Shown here: piece after piece, positions 46,830 to 54,884 of the stretch
How positions within the stretch are numbered: position 1 is the stretch's first letter
Layout of the letters: each line of letters begins with the position of its first letter
Assembly (NCBI RefSeq): GCF_009832745.1
Contig: NZ_VRMJ01000014.1
Coordinates: forward strand, 62,001-126,000
From: Polaribacter septentrionalilitoris
GTDB taxonomy: Bacteria; Bacteroidota; Bacteroidia; Flavobacteriales; Flavobacteriaceae
DNA: 64,000 bases
Direction of reading: 5' to 3'
Notes under the pieces: generated by a model
What the model saw: only the letters and a program-made list of their open reading frames with translations
The model's database searches: none
Told to the model about the DNA's origin: nothing
Translations under genes and position numbers: made by a program

Positions 46830-47174
46830 TTATATTTTATTTAGTTTTATAGGCATTCTATAAACCTCTCCTTTTTTTATGTTTTTAAGTTTTATTTTTT
46901 TATAATTCAATTTGTTTTTTACATAAGATTGGAAATCAGAATTTTTACTATCCACAGATATTACTATTACTTCATTAGTGTTGTTTATCATAAATGAAAT
47001 TTCAGCTAAACTAGATTCTTTAATATCTAATGGAATTTTATTTCCTAAAAGAGAAACGATTTCTGTTCTTAATGTCTTTTTATCTTTTGAAGGATTTTTA
47101 CCTAATGCAGAAGTTGTAAAAGTTGTGGCTAGACTAATTGCTATAACCGTAATAATTGTTTTTAAATTTTTCAT
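46830..47174 (-). CDS. Small secreted hypothetical protein
   Basis: A 114-aa protein with a clear signal peptide (MKNLKTIITVIAISLATTFT, cleaved near ALG-KNP). The mature part is basic: TLRTEIVSLLGNKIPLDIKE, then INNTNEVIVISVDSKNSDFQ and VKNKLNYKKIKL, ending in MPIKLNKI. The pattern resembles small flavobacterial periplasmic proteins that have a TonB-C-like tail, but I see no definite family. It stands alone between a terminator and the aminotransferase operon. Confidence 0.72.
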   Translation of the reverse strand: MKNLKTIITVIAISLATTFTTSALGKNPSKDKKTLRTEIVSLLGNKIPLDIKESSLAEISFMINNTNEVIVISVDSKNSDFQSYVKNKLNYKKIKLKNIKKGEVYRMPIKLNKI

Positions 47175-47337
47175 GATAAGATGTTTTAGGTTGTTATTAT
47201 ATTTGAAAGACGACCTATCTTAAAATGAGTTACAGTTTTTATATCACTTTAATAGAATATTAACTTTTTTAACTGAAATTAAGAATTCTTAGAATATTTG
47301 TAAATAACTAACTGAAAAAAAGTTATTTATGAAGGTT

Positions 47338-48528
47338 TTAATTAGATTGTGAAATTACCTCATTAATAGATTTTAGAATAATATCACAACCCTTTTTTAT
47401 TTCTTCATCAGAAATTGTAAGTGGTGGAGTAATTCTCATGGCTCTCCCTTCGAATAATAAAAAGAATAAAATTAATCCATTGTGTAAACATTGATGAATA
47501 ATCTTTGCAGCCAATCCTGGAGATTTAGTAATTGCTGCTAACATTAAACCTTTTCCTCTAATTTCAATTATTTTAGAGTGATTTAAGTATCTTCTAATTA
47601 GTTTTTCTTTTCGTAAGCTTTCAGACAGTAAATTTTTATTGATGATTTCAGTAACGGTAGCAACTCCTGCAGCAGCGATAACAGGATGGCCAGCAAACGT
47701 AGAAATATGACCTAATTTAGGATTATCTTGCAAAAGCTGCATCATTTTATTAGAGGCAATAAATGCTCCAATTGGCATTCCCCCACCTAAACCTTTACCT
47801 GTAATTACAATATCTGGAGAAACATTGTAGTTTTCAAATCCCCAAAAAGTGCCTGTTCTACCAATTCCTGTTTGAATTTCATCTAAAATTAGTAAAGCTC
47901 CTACTTCTTTGCAACGTTTTTTTACATTATGCAAGTAATTATCTTTTGGTACTATAAATCCAGCTCCACCTTGTATCGTTTCTAATATTACAGCAGCAGT
48001 TTTTTTTGTTATCTTTTGTAAATCAGCATTAGAATTAAAGTTGATAAATTTAGTTCCTGGAATTAAAGGCCTAAAAGCAGAATGCTGTTTTTCAACTCCA
48101 GAGACACTCATTGCGCCCATTGTATTTCCATGATAGGAGTTTTTTGCTGAAATAATTTCGAATCGGTTTGTAACCCTTTTTGCCAATTTTATGGCACCTT
48201 CAGTTGCCTCTGTTCCAGAATTTGTAATGTAAACGGAGTTTAAGTTTTCGGGAGAGTTTTTAACCAATAACTTGCATAAGTCAACTTGTGGTTGCTGTAT
48301 AAACTCACCATAAACCATTACATGAGTATATTTATCCAATTGATGTTTAATGGCTTCAGTAACTTTTGGATGATTGTGACCTAAACTATTTGCAGAAACT
48401 CCTGCAACAAAGTCTAAATATTTATTACCATCAGTATCAAAAATATAAGCACCTTCTGCATGAGAAATCTCTAATGCAAGTGGGTGAGGAGAGGTTTGTG
48501 CTTGAAATTTAAAAAAGTCTGATTTCAA
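47338..48528 (-). CDS. Class III PLP-dependent aminotransferase
   Basis: A 396-aa aminotransferase of the acetylornithine/ornithine group. LILDEIQTGIGRTGTFWGFE (near 218) and the PLP-lysine region VITGKGLGGGMPIGAF (near 246) are diagnostic; SNSLGHNHPKV near 49 is also typical. No arginine-synthesis gene is adjacent. It follows the OstA-like gene by 8 bases, an association known in Bacteroidetes, so the substrate remains open. Confidence 0.9.
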   Translation of the reverse strand: MKSDFFKFQAQTSPHPLALEISHAEGAYIFDTDGNKYLDFVAGVSANSLGHNHPKVTEAIKHQLDKYTHVMVYGEFIQQPQVDLCKLLVKNSPENLNSVYITNSGTEATEGAIKLAKRVTNRFEIISAKNSYHGNTMGAMSVSGVEKQHSAFRPLIPGTKFINFNSNADLQKITKKTAAVILETIQGGAGFIVPKDNYLHNVKKRCKEVGALLILDEIQTGIGRTGTFWGFENYNVSPDIVITGKGLGGGMPIGAFIASNKMMQLLQDNPKLGHISTFAGHPVIAAAGVATVTEIINKNLLSESLRKEKLIRRYLNHSKIIEIRGKGLMLAAITKSPGLAAKIIHQCLHNGLILFFLLFEGRAMRITPPLTISDEEIKKGCDIILKSINEVISQSN

Positions 48529-48536
48529 AATTATGG

Positions 48537-50132
48537 TTAGTTTTTTAAAGACTTCTGTTCTTCGATAATGGCAATTGGTTTTTTAACTTTAATATCTTTT
48601 TCTGATGGATTGTCAATAGGATTATCTTTTAAAAAGATATCTTCTTTAGTTTTTGGTTGCTCATCTTCTCGCCAAATAAAACCTTTTAAACGTTTTACAT
48701 CATCTGGCAACATTGAAGGTGGATATGTTTTTCCATCAGACTTTTTAAGGTATTTAATAGTTTCTATTTGTCCTTTATCTAGTGTAAATAAAATGTTACT
48801 AGAAATTTCTTTAGTAATGGTTTCTAATTCTAAAGTTTCTTCATTTCTATTAAAATAAACAGATTCTGCATTTCCTTTTACCAAAAGCGTACGCAATTTG
48901 TTTTTTTCGAACTTGCCAAACATGTTTCTACCTTTTATTTGATTGAAATCTTCATTAGAAATAGAATCTTTAGAAACAATAAAAGAATTATTTAAAACTT
49001 TAAGAGAGTCTAATTTCTCAGTTTCTACATTAGAGATTAAGTGAATGGTATCTCCTGTAATTTGATTACCCTCAGACCATAACACCGGTTTTTTAAACAT
49101 TCTAGTTAAACCTGTTTCTTGATTTGTATGAATAGAATCACATTTTCCTTGTAAATCAGATTTAAAAATCTTTACATTATGATAAGTTCTAATCACTCTT
49201 TTTTCTGGTTTTCCAGTAACTAACAAGGTATCTCCATGAACAAACATAGAATCTTTGTCAACAATAGAAATTGCTACAGCTCGCTTAACAACAAATAAAG
49301 AATCTTTTAGCTCAAAAATTTCAGCATAATTTCCTCTTGTTACAAAATTTTGAACGGTGTCTATAACTTCTATGTTATTTGTGGCAGATGCAAAACCTCT
49401 TTTTTTATCGTAATACAAACTATCACCTTCAATAGTTCTTTCCTTTAGAAATAATTTAGCATTTTTCACAAAATGAGAAACATCGGTTTTGGTATTGTAA
49501 AAACCTCTTTCGCAATAAATTTTATTTTTATTCTCTGTATTGGTTATTGTTGATGGACCATACAAATAGGTAAGACCAGTGTTGGTATAATAATCTAAAT
49601 GATTCGACTCTAAATTGTGTTCTGGATTTACAACTGTTACTCTTGTAGTTGCTGTAAATTTTTTTGTTTCTAGGTAGTAATTTCCGTTTTTACTGTTTAA
49701 TGTATTTGTCTGATCTCTTATGGTAGCATAACTTCTGTAATACAATTTTTGATTTAATCTGTCAAAATGAAGTGTATCTGTAGTTAGCGTCATTGTAGGG
49801 TCTCTCAATACAACATTACCAAAAGAAAGCGCTTGTTTAGAATTGGCATCATAATCTGCATAATCACTTGTTTGTGTAATGGTATCACCTTGTTTTATAA
49901 GTACTTTACCAATGGCTTTAAAGAAATTTTTCTCTTTAAAATAAAATGCTTTTTGGCAAGTTAATCGAATTCCGTCATGAGAAATTTGTACATTCCCTAA
50001 GAGCACTGTAGCTCCAGCATATTTTTTTTCATCAACATATTGAATTTCAGAATTTTCAATAACAATTTTCTTTGTTTGTGAAAAAACAAATGCGGTTTGT
50101 AAGAAACAAATAAGCAAGAATATTCTTTTCAA
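48537..50132 (-). CDS. OstA-like protein (LptA/LptD N-domain family)
   Basis: A 531-aa exported protein with a signal peptide (IFLLICFLQTAFVFSQ) and a repeated beta-jellyroll pattern: IVIENSEIQYVDEKKYAGAT, GDTITQTSDYADYDANSKQAL, MTLTTDTLHFDRLNQKLYYR. The domain carries lipopolysaccharide between membranes in LptA; the Bacteroidetes version is longer and likely a periplasmic bridge component. Ends with a Lys-rich tail. It is the first gene of a two-gene unit. Confidence 0.87.
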   Translation of the reverse strand: MKRIFLLICFLQTAFVFSQTKKIVIENSEIQYVDEKKYAGATVLLGNVQISHDGIRLTCQKAFYFKEKNFFKAIGKVLIKQGDTITQTSDYADYDANSKQALSFGNVVLRDPTMTLTTDTLHFDRLNQKLYYRSYATIRDQTNTLNSKNGNYYLETKKFTATTRVTVVNPEHNLESNHLDYYTNTGLTYLYGPSTITNTENKNKIYCERGFYNTKTDVSHFVKNAKLFLKERTIEGDSLYYDKKRGFASATNNIEVIDTVQNFVTRGNYAEIFELKDSLFVVKRAVAISIVDKDSMFVHGDTLLVTGKPEKRVIRTYHNVKIFKSDLQGKCDSIHTNQETGLTRMFKKPVLWSEGNQITGDTIHLISNVETEKLDSLKVLNNSFIVSKDSISNEDFNQIKGRNMFGKFEKNKLRTLLVKGNAESVYFNRNEETLELETITKEISSNILFTLDKGQIETIKYLKKSDGKTYPPSMLPDDVKRLKGFIWREDEQPKTKEDIFLKDNPIDNPSEKDIKVKKPIAIIEEQKSLKN

Positions 50133-50194
50133 AATGAACGATTTTGAGCAAAAATAATGAAAAGTATATCGCTATCTATTAAAGAAAAGTGAAA

Positions 50195-50935
50195 TTATGC
50201 CAATACAGATTTATCTTGTAATAAAACTTTATTTTCTAACTCTTTAGCTTTGGGAAAAAGAATATTATTTTCGATATGAATATGGTCTTGTAATTCATTA
50301 TCAAACTTTTTTAATTTGATGTATAACAATTTAAAAGAATCACAAACATTATTAGGTATTGTATAGTTGTTAGAAAGTTCTGCTATTTTGCGAAATACTT
50401 TTCTAATTTTAAAATGTTCATCTTCAAAATCATCTATAGATTTTACTTTTGGTAGTTCAGAACTTTTTGTTTTGACGTTAGCTTCTCTTAATTTTAAAAG
50501 CTTTTTTAAATAAGGAAACAAAATAGTTTCCTCGTTTTTCATGTGTTCTAAAATCTCCTCGGTAATGTCTTGAATTAGAGTGTTTATTTCTTTAAGCTCT
50601 TTGTATTCATCAGAATAATCTTTTGCAATTTTAACTCCATATTCTTTTAAAAGTAGAATGTTTTCTTCTTTATAATCATGATGAATATCTGATAAAAAAT
50701 GAATTAAAAAATTAAGTTCCCAAGCATTATAGTCTTGTAAATAGTAGATATTGGTATTCACATTACTTAAATCACTAGTTATTTTTTTAATATCAATATT
50801 CTTCTTTTTGCATACTGTAAAGAAGTTCTTTTTTCCTTCTATGCAATAATCAATATTGTATTTTTTAAAAACTTTAGACGTATTGATATTATCAATTACA
50901 ATGTCTGCTATTAATTTATTTTCAAAACGCTTCAT
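50195..50935 (-). CDS. ric: Iron-sulfur cluster repair di-iron protein (RIC/ScdA/YtfE)
   Basis: A 246-aa di-iron hemerythrin-like protein that repairs Fe-S clusters after nitric oxide or oxidative damage. The N-terminal ScdA domain (residues 1-55) has YCIEGKKNFF where most relatives have a CCGG core, leaving one Cys (C31). The hemerythrin domain carries ligands in HFLSDIHHDY, EEILEHMKNEETILFPYLKK, FEDEHFKIRK and LQDHIHIENNILFP. Divergent from the 598-aa protein gene; two FNR-type boxes lie between them (50988, 51118). Confidence 0.92.
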   Translation of the reverse strand: MKRFENKLIADIVIDNINTSKVFKKYNIDYCIEGKKNFFTVCKKKNIDIKKITSDLSNVNTNIYYLQDYNAWELNFLIHFLSDIHHDYKEENILLLKEYGVKIAKDYSDEYKELKEINTLIQDITEEILEHMKNEETILFPYLKKLLKLREANVKTKSSELPKVKSIDDFEDEHFKIRKVFRKIAELSNNYTIPNNVCDSFKLLYIKLKKFDNELQDHIHIENNILFPKAKELENKVLLQDKSVLA

Positions 50936-50986
50936 AACACTAGTTTATTTCTGATACAAATTTGACTTGTTTTTTTGAATCAAAAT

Positions 50987-51000
50987 ATGACTTTTATCAT
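50987..51000. promoter_or_regulatory. FNR/CRP-family box, proximal to ric
   Basis: ATGACTTTTATCAT contains TGAC-N4-ATCA, the TGAY-N4-RTCA spacing of FNR-type sites. A second copy of near-identical sequence in the opposite orientation lies at 51118. It is 52 bases upstream of the ric ATG. Confidence 0.55.
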
Positions 51001-51117
51001 TACTGCAAAGAACCGCTACTTTCACTTCTTTATTTCTTTTATTTTGGGTGAAAAATCGTTATTAAATGAATAAACAGACTTTTTTATAAATAATATTTAA
51101 TTTACATTTTTCCTTAG

Positions 51118-51129
51118 TGATATAAGTCA
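51118..51129. promoter_or_regulatory. FNR/CRP-family box, proximal to the 598-aa gene
   Basis: TGATATAAGTCA, the reverse complement of TGACTTATATCA, differs from the first box by one base. It lies 67 bases upstream of ATG 51196. Confidence 0.55.
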
Positions 51130-51195
51130 TGTTTTCTTCTTTTAAAGAATGATACATTGCGTTTTTAATTAAATTAAGAAAATATTTAATACATA

Positions 51196-52992
51196 ATGAA
51201 AAGTACACATTCATTTCACATTCCTGTTATGGGAATAGGATTTACAATTGATTCACCTTTAAAAGTCGCACAATATGGTATAGATTCTGTAATCTCTCTA
51301 GTTGACGATAACTTAGTTGAAAAAATGCGAAAGTTTTATAGCGATAAATTTGATTTGCCATATAAAGAAATATCAACCAAAATAGACGATTTTAGAGCAA
51401 AGAGAATTACATCCTATTTAAACTTATTGCAAGAACAAGCAGAAATAAAGTTTAATAATCTAAAAAATATATCATCAGAAAAAAGTAAAGCATTAAAAGA
51501 TTACATTCAAATGCTTCCAGATTATTCAGAATTAAAAAAAGAATTTATAGCGCTAAAAAATAAGGGTGTAGATTTCTCTATACTTAAAGATTGGGCAAAT
51601 AAAAACCTTACTATGGGTAGCGTTGATGTTAATATTATGACTAAGGTTGATAAAGGTAATTATCTAAATAAAGAGTTATTACCCATTGAATACAATGATG
51701 CACATGCAGCTTTAAGAGGTTTTTCAAAAAGTAAACTAGCTTCTTCTTTGGTACTTTCTGCAGGGATGAATCCTCGATTATACTCTTATATTAGTGAGTT
51801 TGATGATTTTTACCCTGATGAAAATGGTGATATTAAAAAGAAGATTATTTTAAAAGTAAGCGACTACAGGTCTGCTTTAATACAAGGTAAGTTTTTAGCT
51901 AAAAAAGGTTTGTGGGTTTCAGAATTTAGAATAGAATCTGGATTAAATTGTGGAGGACACGCTTTTGCTACTGATGGTTTTTTATTAGGCCCAGTTTTAA
52001 AAGAATTTAAAGAGAATAAAGAAATCTTAAAAAGTCAAACACAGACCTTATTATTTGACGCTCTAACTGAAATGAAAAGAGTAATCCCTAAAAGTTTAGA
52101 TATTAAAATTACAAGTCAAGGTGGAGTAGGAACAGGTGAGGAACATGATTTTTTAATGAATGAATATAATTTAGATTCTGTAGGTTGGGGAAGTCCTTTT
52201 TTATTAGTTCCTGAGGCAACTAGTGTAGATGAAAAAACAATGCAACAACTTGCTAAAGCTAAAGAAGAAGACTTGTATCTAAGCAATACATCTCCTTTAG
52301 GTGTACCATTTAACACGCTAAAAAATAATACAAAAGATATTGAGAAACAAGCACTTATTGATAAAGGTAGACCAGGTACTTCTTGTCCGAATAAATTTAT
52401 ACAATTAAATAAAGAATTCAAAGATTCTGGTTTATGTGTTGCTTCTAGAGAATATCAACATTTAAAGATAAAAGAATTAGATACTTTGGATTTATCTTTA
52501 GAGGATAAGAAGAAAAAATATAATCAAATTACTGAAAAATCTTGTATTTGTGTTGGGTTAAGTACTTCAACTCTTATTTTAAACAAGATGAGTACAAAGA
52601 AAACAGGAGAAGGTGTTTCTGTATGTCCAGGGCCTAATATGGCTTATTATGATAAAATATTGAGTTTGCAAAGTATTACAAATCATATCTACGGAAGAAA
52701 TAATGTGATTACAAGATTAGATAGACCAAACTTATTTATCAAAGAATTATCTCTATACATCAATCATTTACAAGAAAAAGTAAATGAAGTGAAACTGTCT
52801 ATTAATAAAAAAGAGATTAGAACTTTATCTAAGTTTAAAAATAATTTGGCAAAAGGAATAGCATACTATACTAATTTATTTTTAGAAAAAAAGGAAGTTT
52901 TTGTAAATCAAAAGCAAGCAATATTAAGCGCTTTAGAATTAGAAGAACACAAGCTAATTTTAATAGGAGATGAAATTGACAGTTTAAAATAA
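51196..52992 (+). CDS. Uncharacterised 598-aa protein, glutamate-synthase/nitronate-monooxygenase-like TIM barrel (tentative)
   Basis: I do not know a named function. The start HIPVMGIGFTIDSPLKVAQY resembles FMN-dependent TIM barrels, and ITSQGGVGTGEEHDFLMNEY followed by SVGWGSPFLLVPEAT and SNTSPLGVPFNTLKNN resembles the phosphate-binding and late-barrel parts of glutamate-synthase-like proteins. Cysteines at 252 (LNCGGHAF), 397 (TSCPNKF), 414 (GLCVAS), 450 and 452 (SCICVG) and 477 (VCPGPN) could bind an Fe-S cluster. The last 110 residues are a helical coil (LYINHLQEKVNEVKL). It is divergent from ric, sharing FNR-type boxes, which hints at an anaerobic or nitrosative stress role. Flavin and cluster binding are inference. 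Confidence 0.6.
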   Translation: MKSTHSFHIPVMGIGFTIDSPLKVAQYGIDSVISLVDDNLVEKMRKFYSDKFDLPYKEISTKIDDFRAKRITSYLNLLQEQAEIKFNNLKNISSEKSKALKDYIQMLPDYSELKKEFIALKNKGVDFSILKDWANKNLTMGSVDVNIMTKVDKGNYLNKELLPIEYNDAHAALRGFSKSKLASSLVLSAGMNPRLYSYISEFDDFYPDENGDIKKKIILKVSDYRSALIQGKFLAKKGLWVSEFRIESGLNCGGHAFATDGFLLGPVLKEFKENKEILKSQTQTLLFDALTEMKRVIPKSLDIKITSQGGVGTGEEHDFLMNEYNLDSVGWGSPFLLVPEATSVDEKTMQQLAKAKEEDLYLSNTSPLGVPFNTLKNNTKDIEKQALIDKGRPGTSCPNKFIQLNKEFKDSGLCVASREYQHLKIKELDTLDLSLEDKKKKYNQITEKSCICVGLSTSTLILNKMSTKKTGEGVSVCPGPNMAYYDKILSLQSITNHIYGRNNVITRLDRPNLFIKELSLYINHLQEKVNEVKLSINKKEIRTLSKFKNNLAKGIAYYTNLFLEKKEVFVNQKQAILSALELEEHKLILIGDEIDSLK

Positions 52993-53000
52993 GTACAAAA

Positions 53001-53037
53001 AAAAGCATCTTTTCAATTGAAAAGATGCTTTTTTAGT
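53001..53037. terminator. Bidirectional hairpin terminator
   Basis: AAAAGCATCTTTTC and GAAAAGATGCTTTT close AATT, with T and A tracts on the two sides. It separates convergent genes, the 598-aa gene and purA. Confidence 0.9.
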
Positions 53038-53052
53038 TTTGTAACTAATATT

Positions 53053-54324
53053 TTATCTCAATATCGTTTGTTTTCTATCTGGGCCAACAGACACAATTTT
53101 AACAGGTACACCTGTTTCTTTTTCTATAAAAGCCACATAATCCATTAATTTTTGAGGTAATTGATCTTCTGATGTCATTTTAGTTAAATCATCTTCCCAA
53201 CCATCAAACTCAGTATAATTAACAGATACATTTTCTGGCTCAATATTATAAGGTAAGTGAGAAATTTCTTCTCCTTTATAGTTGTATGAAGTACAAACTT
53301 TTAGTGTTTCAAAACCTGATAAAACATCACCTTTCATCATCATTAATTGCGTAACACCATTTACGTCTACCGCATATTTTAAAGCAACTAAATCTAACCA
53401 ACCGCAACGCCTTGGACGTCCTGTAGTTGCACCAAATTCATGACCAACTTTAGCCATTGTTGCGCCATCTTCATCAAATAATTCTGTAGGGAAAGGTCCT
53501 GAACCAACTCTAGTAGTGTACGCTTTGAAAATACCAAAAACTTCACCAATCCTATTTGGAGCCACACCTAAACCAGTACAAGCTCCTGCTGCAGTTGTGT
53601 TAGATGATGTTACAAACGGATAGGTACCAAAATCAATATCTAATAAAGAACCTTGAGCGCCTTCTGCTAAAATGGTTTTTTTGTCTTTGATAGCTTGATT
53701 TAAAAACTCTTCACTATCAATAAAACCTAATGTTTTTAATTTATCAATTCCTTTACAGAATTCAGCTTCAAGTTCTTTTAGGTTGTACTCAATTTGAACA
53801 TCGAAAAACTCTAACATTTTAATATGCTTTTCTGTTAAAGCATCATACTTTTCTTTCCAGTTTTCTAGTTCTAAATCACCAACACGCATTCCATTTCTAC
53901 CAGTTTTGTCCATATAAGTTGGACCAATACCTTTTAAAGTAGAACCAATTTTGGCTTTTCCTTTAGAAGTTTCTGAAGCTGCGTCTAATAATCTATGAGT
54001 AGGTAAAATTAAATGTGCTTTTCTAGAAATTAATAATTTAGACGTATAATCGATATTATGTTTATCTAAATTTTCTAATTCTTTTTTAAAGATAACAGGG
54101 TCTATAACAACACCATTACCAACTACATTTAAAGCTGTTTTGTGAAATATCCCAGAAGGGATAGTGTGTAAAACGTGTTTTTTTCCATCAAAAATTAAAG
54201 TATGTCCAGCATTAGGACCTCCTTGAAACCTTGCAATGATGTCGTAGTTTTTTGTTAAAACATCTACGATTTTACCTTTTCCTTCATCTCCCCATTGCAA
54301 TCCCAGTAATAAATCTACAGCCAT
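53053..54324 (-). CDS. purA: Adenylosuccinate synthetase
   Basis: Joins IMP and aspartate with GTP to make adenylosuccinate, the first committed step to AMP. 423 aa from ATG 54324. MAVDLLLGLQWGDEGKGKIV contains the GDEGKGK P-loop; GGPNAGHTL, GSTLKGIGPTYMDK, and GVAPNRIGEVFGIFKAYTTR are further signatures. A longer frame from 54486 overlaps the fur-like gene and is not used. It follows the fur-like gene by 37 bases. Confidence 0.95.
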   Translation of the reverse strand: MAVDLLLGLQWGDEGKGKIVDVLTKNYDIIARFQGGPNAGHTLIFDGKKHVLHTIPSGIFHKTALNVVGNGVVIDPVIFKKELENLDKHNIDYTSKLLISRKAHLILPTHRLLDAASETSKGKAKIGSTLKGIGPTYMDKTGRNGMRVGDLELENWKEKYDALTEKHIKMLEFFDVQIEYNLKELEAEFCKGIDKLKTLGFIDSEEFLNQAIKDKKTILAEGAQGSLLDIDFGTYPFVTSSNTTAAGACTGLGVAPNRIGEVFGIFKAYTTRVGSGPFPTELFDEDGATMAKVGHEFGATTGRPRRCGWLDLVALKYAVDVNGVTQLMMMKGDVLSGFETLKVCTSYNYKGEEISHLPYNIEPENVSVNYTEFDGWEDDLTKMTSEDQLPQKLMDYVAFIEKETGVPVKIVSVGPDRKQTILR

Positions 54325-54361
54325 TAGTGTGTAATTAGTTGTTTGTTGTGTTTGTTTTGTA

Positions 54362-54811
54362 TTAAGATTTTTTCTTTTGTGTTCCGTAAAAATAAAGCGA
54401 GTGACTATGAATATCAATTTCAAAAATATCTTCAATAGTTTTTTTGATGATTTGAATTCGAGGATCGCAAAATTCTTTAACATCACCAGAATCTGTAAAG
54501 ATTACATGATCGTGGTTTTTATCAAAATAACTCTTTTCATAGCGAGCCATAGATTGTCCATCAAACTGATGTTTTCTAACCAAACCACAATCTAAAAGTA
54601 AATCGATGGTATTGTATAAAGTAGCTCTACTAACCCTATAATTTTTGTTTTTCATTTTAATATAGAGCGATTCTATATCAAAATGTTCATCAGCATCATA
54701 AATTTCTTGCAGAATAGCATAGCGTTCAGGAGTTTTTCTATGCTTATTCTCTTCTAGATATGTAGTAAATACTTTTTTTACTATTTCTTGATTTTCAAGA
54801 GAGTTACTCAT
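54362..54811 (-). CDS. Fur family transcriptional repressor
   Basis: A 149-aa metal- or peroxide-responsive regulator. The winged helix is [20 protein letters not shown], then [19 protein letters not shown]; the metal site region is [19 protein letters not shown]. The usual CxxC structural zinc pair is missing: TDSG stands in place of xxCG, and a single Cys (in EFCD) remains. Whether it senses iron, zinc or peroxide cannot be told from sequence. Position between spoT and purA is seen in other Bacteroidetes. Confidence 0.9.
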   Translation of the reverse strand: MSNSLENQEIVKKVFTTYLEENKHRKTPERYAILQEIYDADEHFDIESLYIKMKNKNYRVSRATLYNTIDLLLDCGLVRKHQFDGQSMARYEKSYFDKNHDHVIFTDSGDVKEFCDPRIQIIKKTIEDIFEIDIHSHSLYFYGTQKKKS

Positions 54812-54884
54812 TTATGATTATTTTTACAAAAAAGCAAATTTACAGTTATTTCTGAATTAAATTACACTTTTATTGAATTGATAT

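Noticed and set aside
53053..54486. Longer purA frame starting at 54486
   Set aside because: The extra 54 residues overlap the fur-like gene and do not resemble PurA; MAVDLLLGLQWGDEGKG is the true start.
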